A stretch of 38,140 nt of DNA from Thermoprotei archaeon (GTDB lineage Archaea > Thermoproteota > Thermoprotei > Thermofilales > B15-G2), in the NCBI GenBank assembly GCA_003649445.1, contig QMRV01000021.1:1-38140 (forward strand). Direction: 5' to 3'. The number at the start of each line of letters is the position of its first letter. Within the stretch, counting starts at the first letter, position 1. The notes beneath the pieces were generated by a model. That model worked only from the letters and a program-made list of their open reading frames with translations. It was not told the origin of the DNA and searched no databases. This document shows positions 14,887 through 22,815 of this stretch, one piece after another. The translations under genes and the position numbers were made by a program.

Positions 14887-16461
14887 GTGAGAGGCTTCGC
14901 TTTAGTTAACTGCACTGTTTATTCTCCTGAAGAAAAGTATGAGGCAGTAGCGGTACTCGGAAACAAAGTCCTCAAAGTGAGTTGCGAGAAAGAAATCCTT
15001 AGATTATCGAGAGCACTTAGCCTTAAAGTATATGACTTAAATGGAGCAGTTGTTTTACCAGGATTTATTGATGCGCATCTACATCTAGCTGGCCTGGGCT
15101 TTTCTTTAGCTCAGCTGGACTTAAGGAATGTGACTTCTATCGAGGAGCTTAAAAAGCTAGTTGCCAAAGAAGTCTCTAAAAAGCCTCCAGGGGCATGGAT
15201 TCTTGGACGAGGGTGGGATCAAGAAAAATTTGCTGAGAAAAGATATCCTACGCGCTGGGATCTAGATGAAGTCGCTCCAAGAAATCCTGTCTTCTTGAAA
15301 CGTGTATGCGGACACGTAGCTGTAACTAATTCACTTGCACTAAGAATAGCCGGAATATCTAAGAAGACTCCTAATCCTCCAGGAGGAGTAATAGATAGAG
15401 ATGAAGCCGGCGAGCCTACAGGAATTCTTAGAGAAGCAGCACTTGATTTCATCTACCGAGTTATAGTCCAGAAGCCTGAAGAATATGTAGATGCTGTCAA
15501 GAGAGCATCACTTAAGCTATTATCCGAGGGAGTAACCTGTGTAGCGGCTGTTTCATGTGACTTCAATGAACTAAAAGCACTGTTTCAGCTCAGTAGCAAA
15601 AGTGAACTCTTTCTCAAAGTAAGAGCTTACGTCAACTACTCTACTTTTGTTAAGCTAAAAGACATTGTTCCACCAGATATTTCACTGAAGCCAGTAAGTC
15701 TAGCTGGAGTCAAGCTACTTCTCGACGGCAGCTTAGGAGGAAGAACTGCGTTCCTCAGAGAACCCTATTCAGACAATCCCTCAACACGCGGAGTACTATT
15801 GGTGAATAAAGCTAAGCTAGAAGAGATTCTAAGAGAAGTTTCTCGCTACAGATGGCAGCCAGCAGTTCATGTAATAGGTGACGCTGCTCTCGAAGTATAT
15901 TTAGATGTGTTAAAGAAAGTGAAGCTTCCTAGGCCCCGTGCCGAACATGCTTCGCTTACACCTCCTGACTTACTAGATTTAATGAGCGAGCTAAAAGTAA
16001 CACCTGTTGTTCAGCCTCACTTTATTGTATCCGACTTCTGGGTTGTAGAGAGATTAGGTGATAGAGCAAAATATATCTATGCGTTTAAATCTATGCTTAA
16101 AAAGGGTCTGAAAATAGCTTTTTCAACAGATGCTCCCGTAGAGCCTTCAAATCCGCTACAGACAGTAGAGGCTGCTATAACCCGAGGACAAGGTGTCGTT
16201 AAATTATCTGAAATAACTCCACAAGAAAAACTAACAGTACAAGAAGCGCTGAATGCTTATACTGTTGGAAGTGCTTACGCGTGTAGAATAGAAAACTACT
16301 ATGGAAAAATTAAAGAAGAATATTCAGCAGACTTAGTTATCTTAGACAAAGATCCACATAAAGTAAATACACGTGAAATTTCTTCAATAAAAGTGCTAGC
16401 AACTATTGTTGAAGGAAGAGTAGCTTACGGAACACTAGATTTAAAGAGGCTTGAGGAGTAG
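14887..16461 (+). CDS. YtcJ-like metal-dependent amidohydrolase (Amidohydro_3)
   Basis: A 524-residue amidohydrolase-superfamily protein. Evidence includes the metal site GFIDAHLHLAG (H64, H66) after a short beta-sandwich start, and GRGWDQEKF (about 113-121). Further on come CGHVAVTNS (about 141-149), LLDGSLGGRTA (about 278-288), AVHVIGDAALE (about 322-332) and FSTDAPVEPSNP (about 414-425), all YtcJ-family hallmarks. The reaction is hydrolysis of an amide or related bond; family substrates are mostly unknown. GTG start is supported by the TATA-like box. The JAMM gene follows immediately. Confidence 0.85.
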   Translation: MRGFALVNCTVYSPEEKYEAVAVLGNKVLKVSCEKEILRLSRALSLKVYDLNGAVVLPGFIDAHLHLAGLGFSLAQLDLRNVTSIEELKKLVAKEVSKKPPGAWILGRGWDQEKFAEKRYPTRWDLDEVAPRNPVFLKRVCGHVAVTNSLALRIAGISKKTPNPPGGVIDRDEAGEPTGILREAALDFIYRVIVQKPEEYVDAVKRASLKLLSEGVTCVAAVSCDFNELKALFQLSSKSELFLKVRAYVNYSTFVKLKDIVPPDISLKPVSLAGVKLLLDGSLGGRTAFLREPYSDNPSTRGVLLVNKAKLEEILREVSRYRWQPAVHVIGDAALEVYLDVLKKVKLPRPRAEHASLTPPDLLDLMSELKVTPVVQPHFIVSDFWVVERLGDRAKYIYAFKSMLKKGLKIAFSTDAPVEPSNPLQTVEAAITRGQGVVKLSEITPQEKLTVQEALNAYTVGSAYACRIENYYGKIKEEYSADLVILDKDPHKVNTREISSIKVLATIVEGRVAYGTLDLKRLEE

Positions 16462-16468
16462 CTGTACT

Positions 16469-16939
16469 GTGAGTACTGTTTACTCTTCTATTATTTTAAA
16501 GAACATTGATATTCCTTCAACACTAGTATTAAGGAGAAGTACTTTGGATGAGCTCAAAAGTATTGTCGAGAAAGAGTATCCTTTAGAAATATGTGGAGTC
16601 TTAGCTGGTAAAATAGTCGACAAAAGGGCTTTTGTAGAAGAATATAAAATTCTCGAAAATATTTTAGAGTCTAGTACTAGATTTTGGTTTGATGAAAGAA
16701 AATGGATGGAAACTGTATGTGAATTTAAAAGAAAAGGATTAGAGTACATAGGTCTATTTCACAGCCACCCTGATGGATCTGTGCTACCCTCACTGGCTGA
16801 CCGCCACCGTATGATGGAGTGTCCCGGAGAAATATGGCTTATTCTAGCTTACTCACCTAAAAAAGGATTTGATATATGCGCGTGGGTTATATCCGACTAT
16901 ATATCTTCATTTAGTAAGGTGAACTTAGTTATAACGTAA
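16469..16939 (+). CDS. JAMM/MPN metalloprotease-like protein
   Basis: A 156-residue single-domain protein with the full JAMM motif. The catalytic Glu is in YPLEICGVLAG (E40), followed by HSHPDGSVLPSLAD at about 98-111, which fits HxH-x7-S-x2-D exactly. JAMM enzymes are zinc isopeptidases; archaeal ones (HvJAMM1 type) remove ubiquitin-like SAMP proteins, so deconjugation or sulfur-carrier processing is likely. GTG 16469 is chosen because GAGGAG at the end of the preceding gene lies 10 bases upstream; an in-frame TTG at 16451 overlaps that gene. The only upstream neighbour is the amidohydrolase, which gives no hint of its target. Confidence 0.8.
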   Translation: MSTVYSSIILKNIDIPSTLVLRRSTLDELKSIVEKEYPLEICGVLAGKIVDKRAFVEEYKILENILESSTRFWFDERKWMETVCEFKRKGLEYIGLFHSHPDGSVLPSLADRHRMMECPGEIWLILAYSPKKGFDICAWVISDYISSFSKVNLVIT

Positions 16940-16990
16940 AGCCTAAAACTTTTAAAATGTTTTCTCCAAAGAAGCGTTCTCTTTCTCTAA

Positions 16991-17002
16991 AATTTTTTAT
17001 AT
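16991..17002 (+). promoter_or_regulatory. TATA-like box, polytopic membrane protein gene
   Basis: AATTTTTTATAT is centred about 27 bases before the in-frame GTG at 17024 and too close to the TTG at 17006. It therefore argues for the later start. Confidence 0.45.
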
Positions 17003-17023
17003 CTCTTGAATAATCCAGTCAAC

Positions 17024-17731
17024 GTGTATTTCATCGACGTACCACTGTCTCCGGTATTAAGCTTTCTCTCGTTTACCCTACTGCTAGATCTCTATGTTTA
17101 TGCACGGAGACTTCCTGCTGCAATATACACTATTTTGCCTCTCGGATTAATGTTCTTCTCTTTTGTATCATGCTTGTCTAGAGAATTAGACCACTTTCTC
17201 TCTTTTCTTTCCCTCATAGTAGTTTTACTAGCTCTTATTGCGGAGAACCCATTTGCTATTATTCCTACTACACACTATCTATATTTTGCATTTATGTTAT
17301 CCTTATTCAATATCTTAATCTTACCGTGTATGTTTTTAACAACACTTTTAAGTGAGATATATGCGCTAGTATTTTCTTATGTATACTTAGTAACAGTCAT
17401 TCTATCAAATATTCTGGTGCTACTATTTTTATCAGCAGCAGTACACTTTGATAAACATATAAAGGTTACTAAAAGGCATTTATTCTTAGCAGCAATACTC
17501 GCTATAGTGACATATTCATTAGCTATCATCAAATTAGTGCTATACAGAGCATTTTTAATGCCATTAAGTTTCTATGCATCACTGATAGCCTCTCTCTTTT
17601 CTTTTCCTATGTCCATTTTAAGTACAGCCTTTGCTTTATATCATATACCTCCTCTTGTACTGGATTTCTTAAAGCTTTTTTACAATATAACCTATAAGTT
17701 AGTATTCAGGCATGTTGCAAGACTAAGGTAA
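17024..17731 (+). CDS. Polytopic membrane protein of unknown function
   Basis: About 235 residues with six or seven predicted TM segments and almost no soluble domain. Hydrophobic stretches include SPVLSFLSFTLLLDLYVYA, AAIYTILPLGLMFFSFV, HFLSFLSLIVVLLALIA, LYFAFMLSLFNILILPCMFL and several more. No family was recognised and no conserved charged or catalytic motif stands out. GTG 17024 is preferred over TTG 17006 on promoter spacing. The 3' end overlaps the convergent V4R-like gene by 26 bases. Confidence 0.65.
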   Translation: MYFIDVPLSPVLSFLSFTLLLDLYVYARRLPAAIYTILPLGLMFFSFVSCLSRELDHFLSFLSLIVVLLALIAENPFAIIPTTHYLYFAFMLSLFNILILPCMFLTTLLSEIYALVFSYVYLVTVILSNILVLLFLSAAVHFDKHIKVTKRHLFLAAILAIVTYSLAIIKLVLYRAFLMPLSFYASLIASLFSFPMSILSTAFALYHIPPLVLDFLKLFYNITYKLVFRHVARLR

Positions 17732-18146
17732 AAACAGCGTAAGACTTACTTCTGGTTCTTTCCTTTTTAGCCACTACTTTACAGTTAAGTAATGTTTTAA
17801 AGTATCCTTCAAGAATGCCTTTAGCTAAGGCTTCTTCCATGCTGTTTGTTGCGCGGGAAGCTTTAATTTTTATTCCTTCGTCTGAAGAAATAAGAGAGAA
17901 TCTAAATAGCCTTATTTTAGATAAATAAGGTAGAGTTTTTAAAGCATCTCCTATATTAAAGGTTTTTTCTGACTTTAATTTTTCTGCAAATTTTTCTCCT
18001 AGACATCTACCGAGGTACCATGCTACTATGTAGGCGTCTGCACCTATTTTTGCTTCCATTGATGACAATGCCTCTTTGAGTAACTTACATAAGTTAATTT
18101 TCATTTTCTTTGCACTTCCTGCTGCATTATTGCTAGTTATTCTCAC
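17706..18146 (-). CDS. V4R-like small protein
   Basis: A 146-residue protein. The layout recalls the V4R (4-vinyl reductase) sensor fold: a helix with WYLGRCLGEKFAEKL (about 43-57), a beta region (FRFSLISSDEGIKIKA, about 81-96), then ALAKGILEGYFKTLLNCKVV (about 105-124), corresponding to the conserved "G.laG.l..ll" helix, and a final strand. The C-terminal metal-binding Cys pattern of classical V4R is absent, so the call is tentative. GTG 18146 has a TATA-like box (TATTTAAAT, 18171-18179) at the leaderless distance. It is convergent with the membrane protein gene. Confidence 0.5.
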   Translation of the reverse strand: MRITSNNAAGSAKKMKINLCKLLKEALSSMEAKIGADAYIVAWYLGRCLGEKFAEKLKSEKTFNIGDALKTLPYLSKIRLFRFSLISSDEGIKIKASRATNSMEEALAKGILEGYFKTLLNCKVVAKKERTRSKSYAVFTLVLQHA

Positions 18147-18226
18147 TTTAATAGCTCTAATCTAGCCTAATATTTAAATCTGCGCACGAAGTTCTTTTAG
18201 TATTTTCTAAGTTTTGGGTTATTGTG

Positions 18227-18571
18227 CTAACTTTCATAAATATTGCTTTGGGATTTATGCATTGACCGAAAATAATCTAGAAGAAGCTTTAGGGCGTCTT
18301 CTTTACTCATATCTTTTACTTCAATTATTTTTGTTTTCTTTTTACAGCCATATGTTATTTCTATTCTGTTTTGAGGAAAACCTATTTTTACTAGAAATCT
18401 TTTTAGCGCAGCATTTAGTCTTCCTGCCACATCTACCTCTGGAGTAGTGAATACGAGGTCCCCGCCCTCTAGCAGTAGTTTTTCTTCTTTTTCTTCGCTT
18501 TTAACAATTACTTTGAATCTTAAGCCCTGTTTTGTTTCTTCAATAAGCTTAATCAGTTCTCTTTCACTCAC
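18227..18571 (-). CDS. UPF0235 (DUF167/YggU) family protein
   Basis: A 114-residue protein matching the YggU fold: FKVIVKSEEKEEKLLLEGGD, then FTTPEVDVAGRLNAALKRFL and EITYGCKKKTKIIEV. The last corresponds to the family's "v.i..G..sr.K.v.i" segment, with K replacing the usual Ser-Arg. Function is unknown across the family. The GTG start overlaps the last 8 bases of the multi-CBS gene, so it is translationally coupled to it. Confidence 0.8.
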   Translation of the reverse strand: MSERELIKLIEETKQGLRFKVIVKSEEKEEKLLLEGGDLVFTTPEVDVAGRLNAALKRFLVKIGFPQNRIEITYGCKKKTKIIEVKDMSKEDALKLLLDYFRSMHKSQSNIYES

Positions 18572-20513
18572 GAGTCTCGACCTCTAAAGCCTTTTCTTCT
18601 ACTTTCTCGAATACTTCTGGTACAGGTACTGCTCTAGCCATTTCTCTTACGATATCCATTTTACATACTGTTCCGACGAGTTTCCCTTCTTCATCAAATA
18701 CTGGTAGTCCGTCTACGCCTTCTTCGATCATTAATTCTATTGCCTTAGCTACACTGTCTTTAAGGAGTATTTTTGCTTTTACTGGTATACAGGCGTCCTG
18801 CGCTGTTAGCGGAAGAATCCTTATGTATCTGGCTATCTTTTTACCTGCCTTTATTAGTTTTCTAGTCCACATGATTAAGACAGCTTTTCTTCCCTTAAGG
18901 TACTCCTCTATTGGAGTAAATACCAGTTTGCTCTCAGATATTACTCCTATAACATTATTTCCTTCAGCTACTGTGACTGCATCTAAGCCAAGTGATCTCA
19001 TTTTTCTGAGCACGTGGAGAAGCGAGTGATGCGGATGCACAATGCTGTATTCTCTAGGCATAACAATGTTTTCTACTAACGGAATATCTCTTGAGTGTTT
19101 AAGGTACGCTTTTACTAAATCGTCTTTAGTTACTAAACCGATAACGTTTCCTTGTTCGTCTTCTACAAATACTGCATCTACGTCGTTAGCTACCATTTGG
19201 TAAGCTATTTCTTCAAGAGTAGCGTCTTTTTTAACTCTGGGGATATCTTTTTCGACTATCTCTTCTACTAGTGCTGGTTTTTCTAAGAAAGTTATACCAA
19301 AGCGCGTTTTCATAACGGGTTCTGCGTAAGGCTTAGGTCTCTTCCAGTATCTGCCTCTTTCAGCAATGTAGTATAGGATATCTCTTTTAGATACTATTCC
19401 TACAATGTTTCCCGTGTCGTCTACTACAATGCAGTGAGAGACTTTATACCTTAGTAGAGTTTTACGGCAGTGTTCTAAAGTGTCCTTAGTGTATACTACT
19501 GGTATGTCTGTTCTGATAATATCTTCAGCTGTTATTCCTGTTTTCTTGGGTGCAACTTTTCTAGGTACAGCTACTAATTGAAGTAAGGTGCCTGTTGATT
19601 CTCTTACAATGCCTTCTGAGTAAGCTTCGATTGGTATTGGTGCAGGTACTGGAGTAACAGGAACTCTTTCTGGTTTCCTTCCTTCAATGTAGGCTCTGGC
19701 AATGTCTTCTATTGTTATAATGCCCACTAGCTTCTCGTTTTCATCTATTACTGGCAGAACACTTGTTCTAGTTTTGACCATGAAGTCGGCTACGACGCTT
19801 ACAGGTGTATCGAGGGTGACTAGCGGTATACCTCTTCTCATAAGTTTGAAGGCTTTCATTACATAAGCTACTTTAGGTCCTCGAGACAGTATTTCTTGCT
19901 TTGCTTCTCTCTTAAAGAACCATCTACTTGTTTCAATAAAGTCTTCAGGAGTTATTATGCCCTGTATTTTGCCTTCAGAGCTCAAAACTACTGCGGCCTT
20001 AGCGCCGTAGCCTACAATACGCCACCAGATTCTATCTACTCTTTCTTTGCCGCTGCATACCATTACTTTCTCTTCTTCCTCTAAGCTAGTGTATACTTCG
20101 GCTACGCTTTTTGCACGAGGCTCTACTCCGCTTTCTTTAAGTTTCTCAACTATGTCGAAAAGAGAAACTGTGCCAACTACTTTGCGCTCAAAAGGAGATG
20201 TAACTACTAGTGCTTCTTCTAAGCCGAACTCAACCATTATTTTATAAGCTTCCTCAATAGACATTTCGGGTGTTAAAAGAGGGTGTTCGCGGACAACATC
20301 TCTAACCGTAATTCTAGATTTCTTAGTAGTTGCAATTAATACATCATGTAAAGTAATAAAACCTACGCAGTTGTCGCTAAACGGATCCCTATATACTGGG
20401 GCGACTTTAAGCATAAGTCTCCTAAACACACGTCTACAGTCTACAAGCCTCTCGCTCAGAAGAATACGTACGCCGAGAGGAACAACTATGTCTTTTATTT
20501 TCATGAAATCCAC
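18564..20513 (-). CDS. Eight-CBS-repeat protein (four Bateman modules)
   Basis: A 649-residue soluble protein made almost only of CBS motifs. Eight can be counted, each with a "VPVVDxxxxLVGIITxxDI" core, for example SVLPVIDENEKLVGIITIED (fourth), HCIVVDDTGNIVGIVSKRDI (fifth), AVFVEDEQGNVIGLVTKDDL (sixth) and GLPVFDEEGKLVGTVCKMDI (eighth). No enzyme, transporter or DNA-binding domain is attached. CBS pairs bind adenine nucleotides or SAM, so this is probably an energy-state sensor acting on a partner. Start is either GTG 20513 (TATA-like box near 20538-20549) or ATG 20504 with GGTGG upstream. UPF0235 is coupled downstream. Confidence 0.85.
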   Translation of the reverse strand: MDFMKIKDIVVPLGVRILLSERLVDCRRVFRRLMLKVAPVYRDPFSDNCVGFITLHDVLIATTKKSRITVRDVVREHPLLTPEMSIEEAYKIMVEFGLEEALVVTSPFERKVVGTVSLFDIVEKLKESGVEPRAKSVAEVYTSLEEEEKVMVCSGKERVDRIWWRIVGYGAKAAVVLSSEGKIQGIITPEDFIETSRWFFKREAKQEILSRGPKVAYVMKAFKLMRRGIPLVTLDTPVSVVADFMVKTRTSVLPVIDENEKLVGIITIEDIARAYIEGRKPERVPVTPVPAPIPIEAYSEGIVRESTGTLLQLVAVPRKVAPKKTGITAEDIIRTDIPVVYTKDTLEHCRKTLLRYKVSHCIVVDDTGNIVGIVSKRDILYYIAERGRYWKRPKPYAEPVMKTRFGITFLEKPALVEEIVEKDIPRVKKDATLEEIAYQMVANDVDAVFVEDEQGNVIGLVTKDDLVKAYLKHSRDIPLVENIVMPREYSIVHPHHSLLHVLRKMRSLGLDAVTVAEGNNVIGVISESKLVFTPIEEYLKGRKAVLIMWTRKLIKAGKKIARYIRILPLTAQDACIPVKAKILLKDSVAKAIELMIEEGVDGLPVFDEEGKLVGTVCKMDIVREMARAVPVPEVFEKVEEKALEVETRE

Positions 20514-20563
20514 CTTCTTTTGAAGAAGACTTGGAGAAATTTAAATTTTCTGTATACTTTCTC

Positions 20564-21055
20564 TCAGACGAATTTTAGCAAAGTTTTCTTATGTAAAATA
20601 CCAGCGGGGCCTGGCTTAATGGATTCGACTTCAATGTTTACCCATACTTTCTCTGAGTGAAGATATACGGCGGCAGTGCCTTTAGTGCAAAGAGGAGTTC
20701 CTGTAAGAAGACCTTTCAGCATTTTTAGTTCTCTTAGCTTTAATTTCTTTCCTTCGGGCAGAACTAGTCGTAATGAAATTTCTTCTGCTAAGCAGCTATT
20801 TGTTTTCTCGAGAATTACTGCGCTGCTTACGTACCCATCGAAGCCGAGTGATCTCCAAGTATCCTGTGAAACTATAATCTCGTTTTCGCCGTCAAATGTT
20901 CCTCGAATCCAGCATGCAGTCTTTTTCTTACCTCTCAGCACTACTACTTCTCCTGTCTTAAGCTTGAGATGCTTAGCTAGATCTTTCGATACTTTAACGT
21001 ACATTCCTGACCTTTTCTCTTTTCTTATTTTTCTGACTAGTGCTGCTTGATGCAT
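20564..21055 (-). CDS. Stand-alone Cdc48/VAT N-domain-like protein
   Basis: A 163-residue protein resembling the substrate-binding N-domain of Cdc48/VAT without the ATPase rings. Residues about 18-88 look like the double-psi beta-barrel half: VKVSKDLAKHLKLKTGEVVV, then KKTACWIRG, ENEIIVSQDTWRSLGF and VSSAVILEK. Residues about 90-163 match the second half, with the ELKMLKGLLTGTPLCTKGTA segment parallel to "L.gRPv..Gd" and a closing PGPAGILHKKTLLKF. No Walker motifs follow. GGTGAG 5 bases before ATG 21055 and a TATA-like box at about 21110-21121 imply a leader of about 30 bases. It could be an adaptor that competes with or recruits to Cdc48. Confidence 0.6.
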   Translation of the reverse strand: MHQAALVRKIRKEKRSGMYVKVSKDLAKHLKLKTGEVVVLRGKKKTACWIRGTFDGENEIIVSQDTWRSLGFDGYVSSAVILEKTNSCLAEEISLRLVLPEGKKLKLRELKMLKGLLTGTPLCTKGTAAVYLHSEKVWVNIEVESIKPGPAGILHKKTLLKFV

Positions 21056-21109
21056 AGTCTCACCTTAGCGGCGTTAGCTTCTGTAAAATCTCCAGAGACC
21101 CTTCAAATA

Positions 21110-21122
21110 CCTATATATAAAT
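21110..21122 (-). promoter_or_regulatory. TATA-like box upstream of the Cdc48-N-like gene
   Basis: The CTATATATAAATT segment (plus-strand sense) reads as TTTATATATAG on the minus strand, about 60 bases before ATG 21055. With GGTGAG before the ATG, this implies a transcript with a short leader, unlike the leaderless neighbours. Confidence 0.4.
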
Positions 21123-21176
21123 TTTACTGATGGATTCCAAGCTACTTTCATATACTACCAGTAATACTTCTTTCTC

Positions 21177-21500
21177 GTGATAACAATAGAAGATTTCGCG
21201 AAAATAGATTTGAGAGTAGGTATTGTTAAGAAAGCGAAAAGAATACCTGGGTACACTAAGCTACTTAAGCTAGAAGTTGATATAGGGTCTGAAGTAAGAA
21301 CTCTTATAGCAGGTATTGGTGAGAAGTATTCTCCTGAAGAATTAGTAGGGAAAAGAGTAATTGTAGTAGCTAATCTCAAGCCCAAGAAAATAGCTGGAGT
21401 AGAGAGCCAGGGAATGATTTTAGCTGCAGTTGACGATAGAAACAATATTTTCTTAGTAACGGTAGAAGGAGAAGCTCCTCCAGGAGCTAAGGTAAGATAG
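21177..21500 (+). CDS. tRNA-binding (EMAP/CsaA/MetRS-beta-type) domain protein
   Basis: A 107-residue stand-alone OB-fold tRNA-binding domain. The segments FAKIDLRVGIVKKAKRIPG (7-25) and LLKLEVDIG (29-37) are typical. So are VIVVANLKPKKIAGVESQGM (61-80) and EGEAPPGAKV (97-106), found in CsaA, Arc1p and the C-terminal extension of MetRS. In archaea such proteins act as MetRS beta subunits or generic tRNA-binding cofactors. The GTG start begins an operon with the CYTH gene (2-base gap) and the radical SAM gene (4-base overlap). Confidence 0.88.
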   Translation: MITIEDFAKIDLRVGIVKKAKRIPGYTKLLKLEVDIGSEVRTLIAGIGEKYSPEELVGKRVIVVANLKPKKIAGVESQGMILAAVDDRNNIFLVTVEGEAPPGAKVR

Positions 21501-21502
21501 AC

Positions 21503-22027
21503 ATGGAAATCGAAGTCAAATTTAAAGTGGATAACTTAGGGGACCTGGAAAATAGGTTAAAGGAGCTTGGAGCAGTATTTAAGGGAACTGAAATCGAGGA
21601 AGACATATACTATCAGCATCCTTGCCGAGATTTCAGGCTAACAGATGAAGCTTTGAGACTTAGACGTACACCTAAAGCCTATGAACTTACCTATAAAGGT
21701 CCGAGAGCTCCCGGAAAACTTAAAGCTAGAGAAGAGATAGTTGTTGAAGTAAAAGACTTCGTGAAAGCAGATATTCTTCTAAGAAAACTCGGTTTCCGTA
21801 AAATAGCTGTTGTGAAGAAAACTAGGAGAAAATACATCTTAGGAAATAGAGAAATATGTTTAGATGAAGTAGAGGGTCTTGGAGAATTCATTGAAGTAGA
21901 GCTCCTTGTAGAGAAGTCTCTCAGCGAGGCTGAAAAAGAACTACTTGATTTCGCTAAGAAGCTAGGTATTAGCGGCGAACCTATTACTAAGTCGTATCTT
22001 GAACTTCTCTTAGAGAGGAGAACATGA
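21503..22027 (+). CDS. CYTH-domain phosphatase/class IV adenylate cyclase-like protein
   Basis: A 174-residue triphosphate tunnel metalloenzyme. The N-terminal signature MEIEVKFKV gives the ExExK motif (E2, E4, K6). Basic residues lining the tunnel are in LRLRRTPKAYELTYKGPR (about 52-69) and KKTRRKYILG. The acidic strand CLDEVEGLGEFIEVELLVE (about 117-136) supplies the remaining metal ligands. Members act as adenylate cyclase 2 (CyaB), thiamine triphosphatase or tripolyphosphatase; archaeal ones are mostly untested. It is in an operon between the tRNA-binding and radical SAM genes. Confidence 0.88.
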   Translation: MEIEVKFKVDNLGDLENRLKELGAVFKGTEIEEDIYYQHPCRDFRLTDEALRLRRTPKAYELTYKGPRAPGKLKAREEIVVEVKDFVKADILLRKLGFRKIAVVKKTRRKYILGNREICLDEVEGLGEFIEVELLVEKSLSEAEKELLDFAKKLGISGEPITKSYLELLLERRT

Positions 22028-22815
22028 AGGCTCTTATCGCGGGCTGGAGAGATCTCTCAACTGTAGATATTATAGGTGAGCCTTGTTTTACGGCATGGTT
22101 CTGTGGCTGTAACTTTAGATGCCCTTGGTGTCAAAACTGGCCTATTGTAGAGTGCCGTGACTGCCGCGAAGTAGAAGTCAGTTATATTGCTGAAAAAGCC
22201 TTGAAGTCAAAAATGCTTGTAGATTTTATTCACGTTACTGGAGGAGAGCCTACACTTCAGTACGAAGCTCTTTCAGAACTCTACCAGAGAGTAAAAGAGG
22301 GCGGCATGAAAACTAGCCTGGATACTAATGGTGCTAAGCCTGAGGTAGTTGAGAGACTTGTGCCGTTGCTAGACCACTTGGCACTAGACATAAAAGCTCC
22401 TCTAACAAACGTAGAGAAGTACGCTCAAGCAATAGGTCTTCCTGTAGAGCTAGTTGAAAGAAACCATATAGTCGATAAAGTTAAGAAGAGTCTTGAAATA
22501 GGTTTAAAACATTTAAGTAAAATTGAAATACGCTTTCCCGTAGTGCCCAAGATACACTCAGAGAGCGACGTCATCGAAGCCTTGCTTCAAGTAGCCGAAA
22601 TAGTTGATTCAGCAAAAGCCTGGAGTAAAGCAGTTTTCGTGCTGCAGCAGTATGTTCCTTCAGAAACAGTCCCCTCAGTTCTCTTTAGGAACGAGCCTAT
22701 GACAGATCCCGAGCTCTTGAGGAAAATTGCTCATAGAGCTCTAAGGGAGATAGACAGCTTAAATAAAGTGTATATTAGGACTATTGAGCGGGTCGAAAAA
22801 ATAGAGAAATTTTAG
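22024..22815 (+). CDS. Radical SAM protein (activase-like)
   Basis: A 263-residue radical SAM enzyme. The cluster motif is C29-x3-C33-x2-C36 (CNFRCPWC), followed by DFIHVTGGEPTLQ near 67-79 (SAM-binding GGEP) and SLDTNGA near 98-104. An extra pair C44/C47 (VECRDC) could be structural. Architecture resembles anaerobic ribonucleotide reductase or pyruvate-formate-lyase activating enzymes. No glycyl radical enzyme is in the window, so the substrate is open. It overlaps the CYTH gene by ATGA and meets the TldE gene tail to tail with overlapping stops at 22812-22815. Confidence 0.85.
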   Translation: MKALIAGWRDLSTVDIIGEPCFTAWFCGCNFRCPWCQNWPIVECRDCREVEVSYIAEKALKSKMLVDFIHVTGGEPTLQYEALSELYQRVKEGGMKTSLDTNGAKPEVVERLVPLLDHLALDIKAPLTNVEKYAQAIGLPVELVERNHIVDKVKKSLEIGLKHLSKIEIRFPVVPKIHSESDVIEALLQVAEIVDSAKAWSKAVFVLQQYVPSETVPSVLFRNEPMTDPELLRKIAHRALREIDSLNKVYIRTIERVEKIEKF

